From: Blastomussa wellsi
Taxonomy: Eukaryota; Cnidaria; Anthozoa; Scleractinia; Plerogyridae
NCBI GenBank assembly: GCA_947652115.1
Contig: OX393561.1
Span: forward strand, 7,472,351 to 7,536,350
Reading direction: 5' to 3'
Length of the DNA: 64,000 bases
The position numbers and the translations under genes are program-made. Within the stretch, counting starts at the first letter, position 1; each line of letters opens with the position of its first letter. Below the pieces are notes generated by a model. It worked only from the letters and a program-made list of their open reading frames with translations, had not been told where the DNA came from and searched no databases. Shown one piece after another: positions 13,601-28,600 of the stretch.

Positions 13601-16600
13601 TAGGCTTTCATCCACAGACTAAAAGGTTATAATGACCTTGCACAGCATAAACAATCATGCGTCGTGAAAAGGCTGCTCTGTAACTTTATCTCAATGGCCA
13701 CGCACTTTTTACTTGGTTTCATCCACAGAGTTGAATTTATTGAACTACATTGAATCAACCATTGACTCAGCTATGAAATTCTTACTATTTCAGCTTCTAA
13801 AGAGACCAGAGTATTTTAGCAAGTTTGGCAAAATACACAAGATAGTCGTGAATAATAGTACAAATTATGCAGGTCCACAGGTGAGCTACAAACTTCACCC
13901 AGAGTAGTCATATTTCTCTTCACCTCAGTCATCACGTAAATCTTTTAACATGGCAGTGTACCTTAAATGAGCTCTGTCACAGATGATACATTTTGTAAAG
14001 TTTAGTCTAAATGTTTCAAAATTGTCAATTACAATTCCTTGCTCCTTCTTAGTTTATTGTTGTACATCATTGGTGTTTTTCTTCCTTGATAAACAACTAT
14101 TTCAAGTTTCCCGAGATTTGAAGGCAATTTTAAACATTGCTAAAGTTGTCTTCATTCATAATGACAGAGCCCCTTTAAGGGAGTCACAGTGGCCTATTAG
14201 GCTGCGTTTACACGAACGCGGTTTCATTTGTAACCTCATCACTTTCGATTCGTTTATGCCTTTTGTTTACACTGCTCCGAATTGAAACCGGGTAGTTTTG
14301 GAAACGCTGTCAAAAGTGGAGCATTTTCAAAACGATACAGTTTCATTTCTCATGTAAATGGCTGAAATGGAGAAACCGCATCGATTTGAAAACGATTGCC
14401 TATTAGCGTGAAATTGGCCAGCTCTCAAATAGTAAACATGGTTAAATTTGTACGGAAGGTAGCTCTTGGTTATCCAAAACGCTTTGGAAAACATTTGGAA
14501 AACGGTTAGATGGCTCCGTGTAAACACTTCGAAACCGTGTCGTTTTCGATGCGGTTAAAACCGTGTCGATTGGAAAACGCATTCGTGTAAACATAGACTT
14601 AGTTAGCGTGCTGGACCCTAGATCCTGCATTCCCTGGGTGGGGTCACCGTGTTAAGTGTTCCTAGCAATAAACTTTGCTCTTGTAGTGCCTTTGTCCAAC
14701 CAGGTGTATAAATGACTACCAGTACCCTGCAATGGTTTTGCATCTCATCCAGGAAGGAGTAGAAATACTTGTATTCCCTTAGTGCTGTAGTAACCAGGAT
14801 AAACTTTGGTGGTTAGGCCATAATTTGACCTGCTGCAGACTTGACCTAGCTTGCCTTGGTGCCTTGGTGTTCAAATAAACGTATACTTTGGTAAACACAA
14901 TGACCATTCATCATGTCATTATTGCAACAGCATTTAGTGCTTTAAAACACTCCACCTGCATTATGCATTAAAAAAGCTTGATGTGTATGTTATTACACAT
15001 TCATTCAGTGGAACCCATCTTTCTGGAACCTGCTTGGGTGACAAAGATTGTTTTTTAGAAAGCAGTGGTAATATTTCACTGTTCAACTTATAATTAGTAG
15101 AACAAGTCCAAGAGAAACAGCTTTTGGTTTATGTTAGCCTGCGTAGCTGGCAATTTAGAACATTGCGGCATGCCATGAGCGAGCTACAAAATTTGCTTAA
15201 GTGAGCAACAAAACCGTGAGGGGCCTGGTGGAAGAAATGCTTTATTTTTGTTCTCCCCACCAAGCCCCTTGTGGCTCCACCACTTGTTTCTACTTTTTTA
15301 TGCAGAATTTGGAGAATTAAGAAAAATTGTTAATCAGGGGTTTAAAAAATTTATATTCCACGGTAAAAACAAATGCATTTTAATTTACTTTCATTTAACA
15401 ACTGTATCGCTTAAGTGGAGGTTGGGTGCCTGGGACATCCAGGAGCTTCCACTTTTGGCAGCCAGCTCCTAGATGGAGAACCGCCCCCATGGCTGGCAAA
15501 TCCTGGCAACCCAGCCATGAGCCCCCACAACAAGGAATCAGGAACCCGTCACACTGCGAATGCAGTGGAAAAGAAGAGGGAGGGGGGGGGGACGGGAAAA
15601 AAACGCTGAGGCCTAGAGCACGCAGAAGACCTCCAGGAACGCCCGCCACAGCACAAAAACGCTCAAACCCGCTCACTCTGAGAGCACATGGAATCGTGGC
15701 ACATGCGCACACGCCAAATACCGCTGACCTCCAGGTGATCACTGGCGCTCTAGTTGTTAACTCTGTTAAATTGCATTTAACTGCATTTATTGATCCTCAT
15801 TGGCTTTCGTCATTTTGACTTTTTTAGGGTCCAAGTGCAAGTGCTTACATCACATATGTTAGAGAAGAGGTAACTTGATGCCCATGTTGATTTTGAAATT
15901 TGTAATTTAGAAATCTTGCAGAAGAGCACAGGGCCAGATTGTTCAAAGTATGGTTTTAATAATCCACGATTCTCATGAACTTTGATTTCAGTTTTTCAGG
16001 GCTGCAAATAATTTTTTTCTCGTGAAAGGACGCTCATCCTATATAAAGTGTCGTTGGTGTAAAACATTATTTTGGTGTTTGCTTAGAAAGGCGTAAAAAG
16101 ATGTCCAAACTTTCTGTCCGACTACAGTTGACAACAGTTGAAACAAAACCGAAACACTGGAAAGTGAAAAATAAAGCTAACAACAAAATCCCCCGGCTAC
16201 TTTTTTACTTTCCTCAACTACTTGAAAAATTAGTGACAGCCCTGACAGACGGAAAGAGTTGAATCAAATTTTCTTTTTCCATTCACAGGATGCGATTAAA
16301 ACAATAATAGCTGTGTGTAATACTCATCTTGATGGCAGAACACTAAAGTAAGAAATCTATTTCTTTGCTTGTTCATTTCTCTATTATTTTGTAAGTGATT
16401 ATTTGCCTGTGGTTTTGCCCCGGTCTCGTAGAGATTTCACAGGTCTCAACCTGTGAACGAACAGCAAGTTGTTGCATTTGATATTTTTAGTGAGTTGTTG
16501 ACAGCTGGCAACAGACTTTTTTCAAACAGACAATTTTATGCACTGATCGCTGCGATAGTGAAATCGCCAAGGGTGCCCACTTTTAGTGATTTTGATCACA

Positions 16601-19600
16601 GCAGCTTGCGATCAAATTCACAAATAGTGCTGTAAATCTGTGCTTTGCAGAGTAATGTTCAGTGCATGTTAGTTATATTATGTACCCAATACTTTGTTTT
16701 TACAATGACACAACAGAAATGATATATATGTGCTGAAATTAGTTCATTTTTTTGTTGTTTTTTTCTTGGGAACTGAATAGCAATTTAACTTTGAATGTTC
16801 TTCTGTACCACAGGGCATCATTAGGAACAACCAAATACTGTAGTTATTTTCTCAGAAACATACCATGTCCAAAAACGGTGAGCAAAGTCCATTTGTAAAC
16901 ATTATGTGATGTTGCTGTAGTCATTTTCTAAGGTTATCAAAGTTATTTAGTTGTCAGTCTCAACAAATTCTACAGCTGCTGTAATTTTTAGAAAAATTAT
17001 ATTTTTCACAGAATTTTGACTGCAGGATTTGTTATATATGTACATGTACGGTATAAGCATCAGTAGCATGTGATGAGGCCCTCTGTTTTGAGATTGAGTA
17101 ATCCCTGGACCTCTTGAATGTGCTGGTAGGTTTTCTTTGCCTTCTTCCCATCCAATACTCAAGAGGAAACTTAAATGCGGCTAAATTTAATTTAGGCGAG
17201 GTTAAACTCGAGACAATGCTGGCAAGTGGTGTCGTGTGTGAATCCGAGGTGCCCCAAGGCTTTGCAGGGGCTCAGTAATTTTACAGGTCTCATGTTGAGG
17301 TCAAGTCATTTGCTTGCGTTACCTTTCGCTAGCTGGGACAGCGATCACTTTTGCTCCCGTCCCTCCCATCCCATGGGTATATGTAGCTTGATGATTTCTT
17401 TCCACTCACTGAGTTGTTGCTCAGTGTGACAGTGCCTGGTGGTTGCCGCTCACAGGGTTGTCATGGTTACTGTTTGCGCTCGGGGTGGCTACCACAGGAA
17501 TTTAAGGCACCTTCCCCAATCTCATCTATTGGTGATGAGTTTAATGACAGGCAAGAGCAAAACCTACATTGTACTTGCAAAATATGTACTTATCTGTGAT
17601 GTCGAGGTCTTGTTCTGTTGACTTTCTCTTTATGGATCTGCAGGATTGTATGTATCTTCATGAGTTAGGCGATGGTGCAGGAAGCTTTACAAAAGATGAT
17701 ATGCAGGCTGGGTTGGTATTCCTTTTCTTGTTTCCTTAATTTCTCTTTTCTTTGTTGTGCATTTATTTTTTGTTGTAGTTCAGTAATTGCAATAGGCCAT
17801 TTCCGAGTTCCTTTTTCCCTCAGTTTCAAAACGAGTACAAAACTATTCATTGAAATTAGCTTGTTTTGCATGAGAATGAAGATGCAGGTAAAACACATTT
17901 TCATATGAATGGTTTCGCACTTAGGCTCGGTTTGACGCTGATGCAAAAGAGAACTCGGAAATAACCTATTTTGATGTGCATGCAGGGTTGTCAAAATAAG
18001 CTGGCAACCAGTACATTTCACCGGCTATTCCAAATACTGCGCTGGCTACTCCGAATGTTAGTAGTTCAGTTCTGAGTGTGATATTGTAGAAATAAAATGG
18101 AAATAGCCGGCTACTTTTTGGGTGGAACTTGCTACTCAAAAACCTACTGACAACCCTGTGCATATTTATAGTAAAATCATAATGATCATTTAATTCAGAG
18201 GCATGGATGTAACTAAGGGCTGGCTATTGACATTGGGCCAGTTTTAGGGCTGCAACTATACAATTTCTTATGATACGATACGTATCTCGATACAAGTGCC
18301 ATGATGCGATACACGATACAATACATGTGTTTTGTCCATGGGTACACAAGACTGTGTCAGCTGGCAATGAATTGGAACTGCCACCATCTTGAAACATACA
18401 TGACCGGTAGCATGCAAAGCTAAGATGGATCTTTTTTCCCTTTCCTGGGTTCCTGTGTTTAATAAATAAATAGCCCTGAAAGGGCTTAGACTTGGACAAG
18501 GAGTCATTAACTGAATGTTGAATCACAATATCATAATATTGCGATGTAATATCAATATTCATATTATGACAAAATTTATAGCAATTCACCGTACGTGTGT
18601 TGGTGTATCGTTGCACCGCTAGCCACTTTGGGTCATAAAGACTCAAGATAATCTTCAAATGCCTAGACTACGAGCAGTCCCTTTTTTTCTTAGTCCGTCA
18701 AGCGCTAAGTGAAAAAATGGCTGCGCGAAACCTGGTAGATGCCGCCTGGGCTGACTAAGAAAAAAGGGACTGCTTGTAGTCTATGAAATGCCAGGAAAGC
18801 AGACTAGGTTTGTTAATGAGCTAGCTTAGTTCTTTCGCAGCTGCATCCCTCCATAAAGTTCCCTGCCATGCTGTTTGCTTTCAAGTGACATAGTTTGTGC
18901 TTTCCTTTTCTTTTCAGAAAACATCAAGAATATGAACAGCAGTTAATTGCTTTTTATTCCAAGAAAATGTGAGTTTCAGTTATTTTCTGCGTTGTTCTAA
19001 CTGTACAATACATTGATTGATGTAATGTTCTCTTGTAAGGCACATTCAAACTCCAGGATTTAAAGTTTTAAACACATGTTTCTATTTCTTTTGCAGGGGT
19101 CTTAATAGTGATAAGGTAGGTTTTCCAAGTGTTTTCCTATATTAAGTGAAGTGCGCTTTCATGAATTGTGATGTTTCAGTAGCCATATCTATCTGCTCTA
19201 CAGTATGAAAGTCTTCATTTAGTATGCAAAAGTTATGTAGAGTCTTTGAGAGAAAATTACAGTTTGACCAAAGCCTCTTATGCCATCTGTCTCAAACTCA
19301 TTAATACACTGTAAGTCATCAAGTTAAAACAAAGAAAATCAGAACCAGGATAATGGTTTGGAAATCTGATCTCAATTAGCATATCTATTTTTATGATTTT
19401 TTTCTTGGTTTTCTCTGTAGTTTTAGTTTTGATTGTGAAGATGTATACATAGTTTTATTTCATTTATTTGTCTATATATGTTGTGCCTTTATTCTGAAAA
19501 GCCCTTTCGAGACCAATAAAGTACCGTAGTTTTTCGGTTATAAGGCGCACGGTTTTTTCCCAAAAAATTGTTTTTCTGTTGCAAGTTACTCCCGAAATTG

Positions 19601-22600
19601 GGGTGCGTCTTACAGCCAAATATTTTCACAAAACAAAATCCAAAGATCACAATTTTATCTGAATTACAATTAAAACGAGACAAATAAAAGACACTTCACG
19701 TTGGTTAGATTTGATGGTTCTGAAAAAGAACCGGGGTGGCTCTGAATAGAGCCGTTGAAGTGGTTCCGAAAAGTACCATTTATCTTGAACAAAGATGGCC
19801 GCTGGTCTTCCTGCTCGCTATCTGGGTCGAACTCATTTCGCCTCGTCACAGTGTCCGTCAAATGTCCACTGAAGGAATTCCACACGAGAAGAGCTTTCTG
19901 GTCTATAGTGTAACAAATATTGTGATGAATTAACTCCACTTGAAGGGCTGCAATGTATCGAGCAACGATCGACTGCACAGCGAAAACCAAACAAACTAAA
20001 ATTTGCATACGAGCATGTGCTCAGTAATACGATACATCAACAATAAAATTTGAACCTTGAGAAATTATTTGTTTGCTTTGCGTATCGAAAAGATCCTACA
20101 AAGAATTTATGATGTGGAAATAATGCTTACGTTCTTCGTCCATCCAGCCCTTCTTTGTGAACTGAGACTTCGTGGCACGTTGATGTTCAGCTATCGAATG
20201 CCTTTAAATATGACCTTTGGCGAAATTTTCTCGCTGTTCACTTCGACACTTTCACCGTAACTTTGAAACTCTGCTTATCGGCGCCGCATCCTGGTAAACT
20301 GCAAGGTTCGGTGGCGGCACCTCGAACTGTATTGGCGTTTTGTCTGTATTGAGGTGTATGCATGTTATGTTTATTTGTAACTCACGTGAACATTAACTCA
20401 CATTGATAACTCACGATTCATAACTCACTGAATTAGCGGACCCATTCGCATATATCATTAAACGTGTGATTTTTCCACTTTTGTTTGTGGTTAAAAAATG
20501 AAGTTCATGTGTTTGTGCAAAGGCAATTGCACATGACGCTTTAATTCATCAACACACAAGTCTATTTGAACTCTGGATTCTAGGTGCGTCTTATAACTAA
20601 GTACTTTCAGATAATTTTCAGTTTGGGAATGTGGCATAAATACTTTGCCAAGTTGGGGGTGCGTCTTATAGCCGAGTGCGCCTTATAACCGAAAAACTAC
20701 GGTATGTCTGTATACACACTGGGGTGTGTCATCGCATTTCCAAACAGAATACTCCTCTGTGCGTCATATTTTAAGCTCTCTTCTTGGTGTTTGTTGTATT
20801 ACATGAAGTCTGCATATTTTGAGTAACAAGTGAGTTTATCTTGCCATTCAAAGTCAAAAGTTAGCTTCCAAGGGGTTAATTTTGGTGTACATGACTGTAT
20901 CATATCTTCCTTGCAGAGTGGCAGTTTTTTTCATGGTTTTTTGCTTCTGTTTTTGAAGGATTCAAATGAAAACTGGCCTGATGATGGTGACAGTGATAAT
21001 ACAGCACCACCAGGGTTGCCTTCTGGAGCAGCTTGGTATGGATAGGCACTATATTCTACTTCCTTGATTTTTTTGCTAGATTAAAAGAAAAAATTTTCAA
21101 AACCTTAACTTTAACTGACTCAGCTGATCCATGGGTCTGTTCATGATATACGCCCACTTGTGAAGCCGCTTCCCTAGGCACAGGTGAATGGGGGTAGGTA
21201 CTCCTTTTTGGCAGAGCCTCACAGATTATCTCCCCTGGTGTTCTGATGTACATGTACCTGCCCTTCAATGTAATATTCCGTGTATATTATTGTCCCGATC
21301 TTTTCCATATATTTGTTATTTGATGTATCTCTTGAAGGGCTGGCAAAAATGACTATGACGAGGATAATGCAGATCAACACGTTACAGAGAGCAAAATTAA
21401 TTCAAATTCACAATGTCAGGAAGACTGGGAAGATTCCTGGTGTCCTCCTGCTGCCACGCCCGACCGCACCCAATCTAATTCGCTAACACAAGAAAAACCA
21501 CCAACAAACCCTCCACAGAAATCATTCAGCAACACAGGTAAGAATTTCATAGCTTGGTAATTAATTTTAGTCTGTGTCCTTAATTCAGTGTTGCAGCAAC
21601 CTCTACACACAGTTTTGTCTAACAACCCAGGGCTAGTTGATTCTACCTTAGTTTTTATCCTTTGTTTGTTTTTCAGTTATCAGTGGACTCTCTTGCGGTA
21701 CAGTCAGGCCAGGTCAGCAGAATGCTTGAAACTGCACTTGAGGAAACTTTTGAGACCTTTTTTTCAATGGAACTCAAACTTGACAGAATGATAGAACTTT
21801 TTTATTTTTAAATTATTACAGTTTTTTGGTGGGAAAGTGTTGTCATAAATGGGTAACACCAATTTTTTTGTTTTTATGTTATAGCACAGAAACTGCATGA
21901 TTATGAAAGGTCTTGTTGAGATAAAGTTGAGTGAAAGTTATGAAGTTTGAATTCTCTGCCATTTTGTTGCTATTTTTAGAATATTTACAAAATTCAGACC
22001 CTTAAATCTTGTGAATGGATTAAGCTTTTTTAACATCTTATCTCAACGAGTTCTTTTGAAACCGTGCAATTTTTGTGCCATAATGTGAAAACAAAAATTA
22101 GGTTTTAGCTGGGTGACATCATTTCCCCCCCCCCCCCCCCCAGAAGCTGTTAAAAGTGAAAAACAAAAAAAAAAACATTAGATTTCCCTAAGTGCAGTTT
22201 CAAGTATTCTGCTGGCGTGACATGAGTGGAACCCTGTTAATCTAGTCACCAACAGGGCACACAAATCTGGCCATTTTAAAGGGACACTGCATGGATACTT
22301 TTTGGCTTTTTTTTAGTAAAATGGCCACAAAATTATGACTAAGTTCTTCCACCCAGACAGGAAATGCTCCTAGAACATAAATAGAATATGTATATCAAAC
22401 AAATAGTTCAAGAAAGAAAGTCACCATAAAAAGTTGTCATCAAATCCCAAGGAAAAAATCTTGAAAAAGTCAGGCTGACTTTTTCAAGTTGAGATCCAAA
22501 GCTCCTGATGGTATCACAATGGTATCGCTCATTATAGCTTCAGTACACTAGTATAGCAATTTTAGCAAAACTTGACCACTATTTGACTTTTTATACTTTT

Positions 22601-25600
22601 AGAGTTAATATTTTTGTTTTGTATTAAATTTACCTATATTATTGTAATTATGAAGAAACTTCATTTTGTTTTCCTTATTTTAATGTGATTGTATTTAATT
22701 AGTTGTAGTTAGGCAGGTCCTCATCAGGACTTTGGTCTTGCCAATCCACATTTAACCTGCATTGTTAAATAAAGATGTATGTATGTAGGTTTTGGCTGTA
22801 AAAATTAAATTTGGCTGTACTAACGGGGTGGCTGTTTAATGGCGTAGAGTCCAATTTCATCACTACTCCTGACAGATACATCTGTACCTCTAAACAACTA
22901 TAAATTCTTTAATGAACATGCAGAATTGCAGAATCTTCAATCCGTGTATACAGTACAAGATTCTAAAATGAAAACAAAAACAGACTTGGCTAAACAAATC
23001 CTTCTCAAAAACAATGGCCCTTACCTTTCTGACTTAATGTCATGTTACATTGTTTCTCAAGTACTGTATTTGTGTTGTTTGGACATTTGTAAAATCATAT
23101 TTGGTGTGAGTGGCCGTATTAAGGGGGTACAATTACAAAGGGTTATACAGGGATTTCAGAATGTGGCTGTTGGCCATATTAACGAGGTGGCCACATTAAC
23201 AAGAGTTCCTTATAAGAAAGTGTATGTGCATTTCACCGGGACCTCCAAAATGATTGTAATAACAAGGTGACCATATTAACAAGGTGACTGTAAGACAGGG
23301 TTGCAGTGTACTTGTTAATAACAGCAACATGTCTTCTTTGCTATCTACAGGCTGGGGAAACACAGAAAACACAGCACAGGCTTTAGAGTAAGGAATCATT
23401 TGTGTTTGTTATTTGACTTGAAGATTTTTGATACTGCTGCTTTTTGATTGAAGAATTTCCTTCTTTGTCAGCTATAATTAATTTTAGATTTGGAGTTTCC
23501 AATTGCATTGTCATTATTCATTTGTAACCTTTTTTTTCAGGCCATCTAGCTTATTCTCTGCTGATCTCTGTAGTGGTTTGGGTCTGGCTAATCTACACCT
23601 GAAAGTGTATGGGGAAGATGATTTAGGTATGTGGAAATAACTGTTCGGTGTGGAAGTGAAAGAACATTAATTTTAGTCTCATTATTTTTAGGTAGGACAT
23701 TAAAAGCAATTAGCTTTTCCCACCCATGTTTGTTAAATACTCTACCACTGAGCTAAAAAAGTTTTAATTAATAATAATAATCTTAAGTAAGAACTCCAGT
23801 TATTGCATTTCTAGCTTCTGATTGACTCTCAAACTCTGGTTGATAGCAAACTACTGATATAGACATGTCATTTGCTTATTGCATGGTTCTTTGATTTCCA
23901 GTTGTTCAAACTGGAAAATTCCCTACAGTGACATCTATATCCACAGTTCTCATCGAATCATTTGATACCAGTATAATTCACACCATTTGACTCCTTTCGC
24001 AGGAAAAAATGAACAGTTGCTGTTCAATAACCATGCCCCCGGTGTGTGGCTTCATAACTCGGATGGTTAGAATATTGCAACAATTAATCACTGGGGTCAC
24101 AGGTTCATTGAGGCACACACATAGAAAAGGCAGGTTCTAGCGCAACCAATAGCAGTAAGAGTTAAAAATTAAAATTAATCCTCCCACGGGTAAAAGTTTT
24201 CAACTTTCACCCTTGGGAGGATTAATTTTAATTTTTAACTCTTACTTCTATTGGTTGCGACCAGAACCTGCCTTTTCTATGTGTGTGCCCCTGAGAGTGA
24301 AAAAAATTTCTCAAACAAATTCATATAAAATTCATATAAAAACAGGAAAAATCATCCTGAAATTGACAGCACTCACCAAACAAAAAACAAAAAAATAATT
24401 TTTAAAAATTATTTCGGAAAAGAAACAACCCAGGGAGAGGGGGAAACAAACAAACAAGAGGATAACAGCTTGAAAAAATTATTTGCGCTAGAATTATTTT
24501 TCATTTGAAGAAATGTTGACATTGTATAGGAAACAAAATGGCCGCAGCAAACGTCGCTCCAAACGGATTGCCTTATGGACGTTTCGATATTTCACAAACG
24601 AATTACCGAGAATGGCTACGCGTCTGGTGAATGATATTCAGAGAAAATGACCCAAACAACAAAGATCTCCGCACTTTTGCAAATTTTTATAAAGAAAAGT
24701 TCACAAATGTGGTGAAAAATGAAATTGTTTCACTGAAAAACGTGAAAGTGGGTTTCGGAATGAGAGTCAAGTTTTCACGAGAAATTGAGGATGGAGAAGG
24801 CAACAAGGAAACGGTGGAAAAAGAAGTTTATTTCAAAAATGAAGACCCGTTTGTTTTCTTAAAGAAAGACAAAAATGATGAAGAAAAAATTTCACAAAAG
24901 TACGAAGAATTTATTAACCAGGCCAACGTAGAAATCGAGAACTGGTCAGCGAATGGATCAGGATGGAATTTTGATGAAGTGAAGGTCGCGTATGTGAATA
25001 CCGCGAGATATGAACCGTTGCGAGCGGGGACATGGCTTCCACTGCCAGCTCAACTCGCGGCAAAGAAAGCAATTGTCAACGTGAAAAACAAAGACAACGA
25101 ATGTTTGAAGTGGTCAATCAGAGCAGCACTTTTCCCAGCAACAAAAGACGCACAAAGAACAAGCAAATATCCAGTCGAAGATGGAGTAAACTGGGTGGGC
25201 ATTGATTTCCCCACACCGTTGAAACAAATTGACAAGCTTGAAAAGCAGAACCAAAAACTTGCAATAAACGTCTTTGGCTGGGAAAACGACAATGTGATTG
25301 TTCATAGGATAAGTGACAAAAAAAATAGTGTGCCAAGGATAAACCTGATGTTAATTGAGTCAGGGGAAATTCAACATTTCTGTTTTGTCAAACGTGTGAG
25401 CGCTTTGTTGTTTGATAAAAAAATGAAACATAAAACTTTCTATTGTGAGATGTGCTTAACACGTTTCACAAGGGAAGAATTGCTTGAAGAGCATAAAAAG
25501 TATTGTAACGGCCTGGAGGGCAGGCCCACAAGGATTGACGTGCCGGAAGAAGGAAAGAACAAACTTTCCTTCCAAAACCACCACAAACAGATGAAGGTCC

Positions 25601-28600
25601 CGTTCGTGATTTATGCAGATTTTGAGGCGCTTGTGAAAAAAATCTCAACATGCGAGCGGCCGGAGAAGAGCAAAGAAAAAAGTTTCACGGAAAAAACTGA
25701 ATGGCACGAAGCGTGCGGGTACGCCTGGATGTGTGTGAGAAGCGACGGCGAAATCATGAACACAAAAGTGTACAGAGGTGAAAACGCGGTGGGGTACTTT
25801 CTGAACGACATCGTGCAAGAGGAAGAAAAATTGAGAGAAAGTGTGAAAACCCCAAAACCGCCCGCGATGACACCGGAAGATTGGGAAAATCTTAAAACAG
25901 CAAATGATTGTCATATTTGTGGAGAAAGTCTGATGAGAGAAAATTTCCGCGAATCATTGCCTGTCTGGAAAGAAGAAGAATACCAGGGGCAATGGCACAA
26001 AAAGTGTTTCTGGAGAGAGCAAAAGAAAGAAGCGGTTTATTTGAAAAAATTAACAAAAGAGCAAAAAGAAGCGGCGGCAAAACAAGAAAACTGCCAATTA
26101 TGTGAAAAACCGTTGAGGCATCCAATTTACAGAGATGTTGTGAAAGACCACTGCCATTTGACAGGCAGATATCGAGGAGCAGCACACGACAGGTGTAATT
26201 TCAAACTGAAGTTGTATCCCAGAACATTCCCAATTCCAGTGGTATTTCACAATCTGAGAGGCTATGATGCACACCACTTGATGCAAGCGATAGCGCAGCA
26301 AGAAAAAGAAGTGAAATGCATCGCCAACAACATGGAAAAGTACATCACATTTTCCATGGGGGGTCTGCATTTCATTGACAGCTTGAATTTTCTGCAGGGG
26401 AGCCTCGATTCACTTGTGAAAGCAACACCCAAAGAGGCTCTGAAAAACACAGCAAAAATCGCAAACGGAAGCGAACTTTTGTTCCAAAAAGGTATCTATC
26501 CGTATGAGTACATGGATTCATGGGAGAGGTTCGACGAGACAAAACTTCCTGAAAAATACAAATTTTACAGCAAACTGAATGACGAAGGAATTTCAGATGC
26601 TGAATATGCACACGCACAGAAAGTCTGGGAAACATTTAAGTGCCAAAATCTTGGGGATTATCATGATCTCTATGTGAAAACGGATGTCGCACTGCTGGCA
26701 GATGTTTTTGAAAACTTCAGGGACTTGTGCCAAAAGCAGTATGGGCTTGATCCGGCGCATTATTTCACATCACCAGGATTGAGCTGGGACGCGCTCTTGA
26801 AAATGACAGGAGTCGAGCTGGAGCTTTTTAGAGACATTGACATGCATGTGTTTGTGGAAAGGGGGATGCGCGGCGGGATTTCAATGGCCAGTAAGAGGCA
26901 CGCCAAAGCCAACAACCCAATGTGTGAAGGCTTCGATGAAAGCAAACCGAAAAGTTGGATCATGTATCTCGATGCAAACAACCTTTACGGCTGGGCCATG
27001 TGCAAGCCCCTGCCATTGAGGAATTTCAAATGGAAAAGTGTCATGCCGACTGAAGAAGAAATCCAAAAGAAAAAAGAGGGCGCAAAAACAGGTTGGATAC
27101 TCGAGGTTGACCTTGAATATCCGGCGGAACTGCATGAAGAGCACAACAGCTATCCGCTTGCACCGGAAAAAAAGGCGGTAAAAAAAGAGGACATGTCAGA
27201 CTATCAAAATCGTTTGATGAACAAACTGAGTCTGAAACCACCCAAAGACAAGAAGCTGCTGCTGACGCTTGAAGACAAAAACAATTACGTTTTGCATTAC
27301 AGGAACCTCCAGTTTTATCTGAAACAGGGCATGAAACTGAAAAAAGTCCACAAGGTGCTCGAGTTCGATCAAGAGCGCTGGATGGAGCCGTACATCATGA
27401 TGAACACAGAGTTCCGAAAAGAAGCAAAAAGCGACTTTGAAAAGAACTTCTACAAGCTGATGAACAACTCGGTGTTCGGGAAAACGATGGAGAACCTGCG
27501 GAAGCGCACGGACATCAAAATCGTGCGCGGTGATGAAGAAAACAAAATCAGAAAACTGGTTGCCAGCCCCCTGTTCTCAAGGTTTGTAGAATTCACAAAT
27601 GATATGGCGGGCATACACATGCACAAAGGAAAAATTCTGCTGAACAAACCGGTGTACACGGGCATGACGATCCTGGACAACAGCAAGATCCTCATGTACG
27701 ACTTTTTCTACAACCACCTGAAAAAGCAGTACGGACCAAAATGTGAACTTTTGTACACAGACACGGACAGCCTTCTGCTCGAGATCGAAACAGAAGACGT
27801 GTACAAAGACGTTGCACGAAACAAATCATTGTATGACTTGAGTGATTACCCGAAGGAGCACCCGCTGCACTCAAACGTCAACAAAAAGGTCCTGGGCAAA
27901 ATGAAAGATGAATGCGCGGGGGTGCCAATTGACGAAGTCATCTGTCTCAGGTCAAAAATGTATTCCATCCTCCGAGGGGACGAAAAAAATATAAAAAAGG
28001 CAAAGGGGGTGAAAAAGTGCGTCGTCAAGAAAAAAATCAAGCACGAGCATTACCGCGAAATGATTTTTGGCGAGAAGAAACAGATGAGACACGGCATGAA
28101 CATTCTGCGGAGCGAAGGGCATGAAATCTGGGGCATGCACGTGAACAAGATTTCACTGTGCGCGTTTGATTCAAAACGCTGGATTGCGGAAGACGGAATC
28201 CACACAAAAGCATATGGGAAAAAAGAGTGTTGTGGTGTGTGGGGTGAAACCTCACTCACAGAAGAAGACTTTGCAGAACTGTTGGACACGGAAGTGATCA
28301 CAGCGCTCGGGGAGTGGCTGGAAGAACAGTTTTAACAATCTCGCTCGGGCGCAAACTGCGCAAATAATTCAAAACTCCAGGGTTAAGAAAAATTTCTTCT
28401 GGATTTTTAACGGTGTTGTTTCTGCCAAAAATATCAGAATATTCATGGTTAATGTCACATCTTGTTCTTCTTCTCCCAATGGTTGAAGCTTGAATGAGAA
28501 TACCTTTGCGTCCACGGCCCATTTTGAAATTTCATTTGTTTTTTCAATTGTCCACGCTGGATGGCGGGAGAACGGTGTTTGGAGGAATAACCAGCAGCTC

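Noticed and set aside
15426..15818. 130-codon open frame in a CNOT4 intron
   Set aside because: It lies on the dispersed repeat also found at 40,140-40,320 and lacks any domain.
24213..24398. 61-codon frame in each Polinton TIR
   Set aside because: It runs across the palindrome arm, has no family resemblance, and its identity in both TIRs follows from TIR identity rather than coding constraint.
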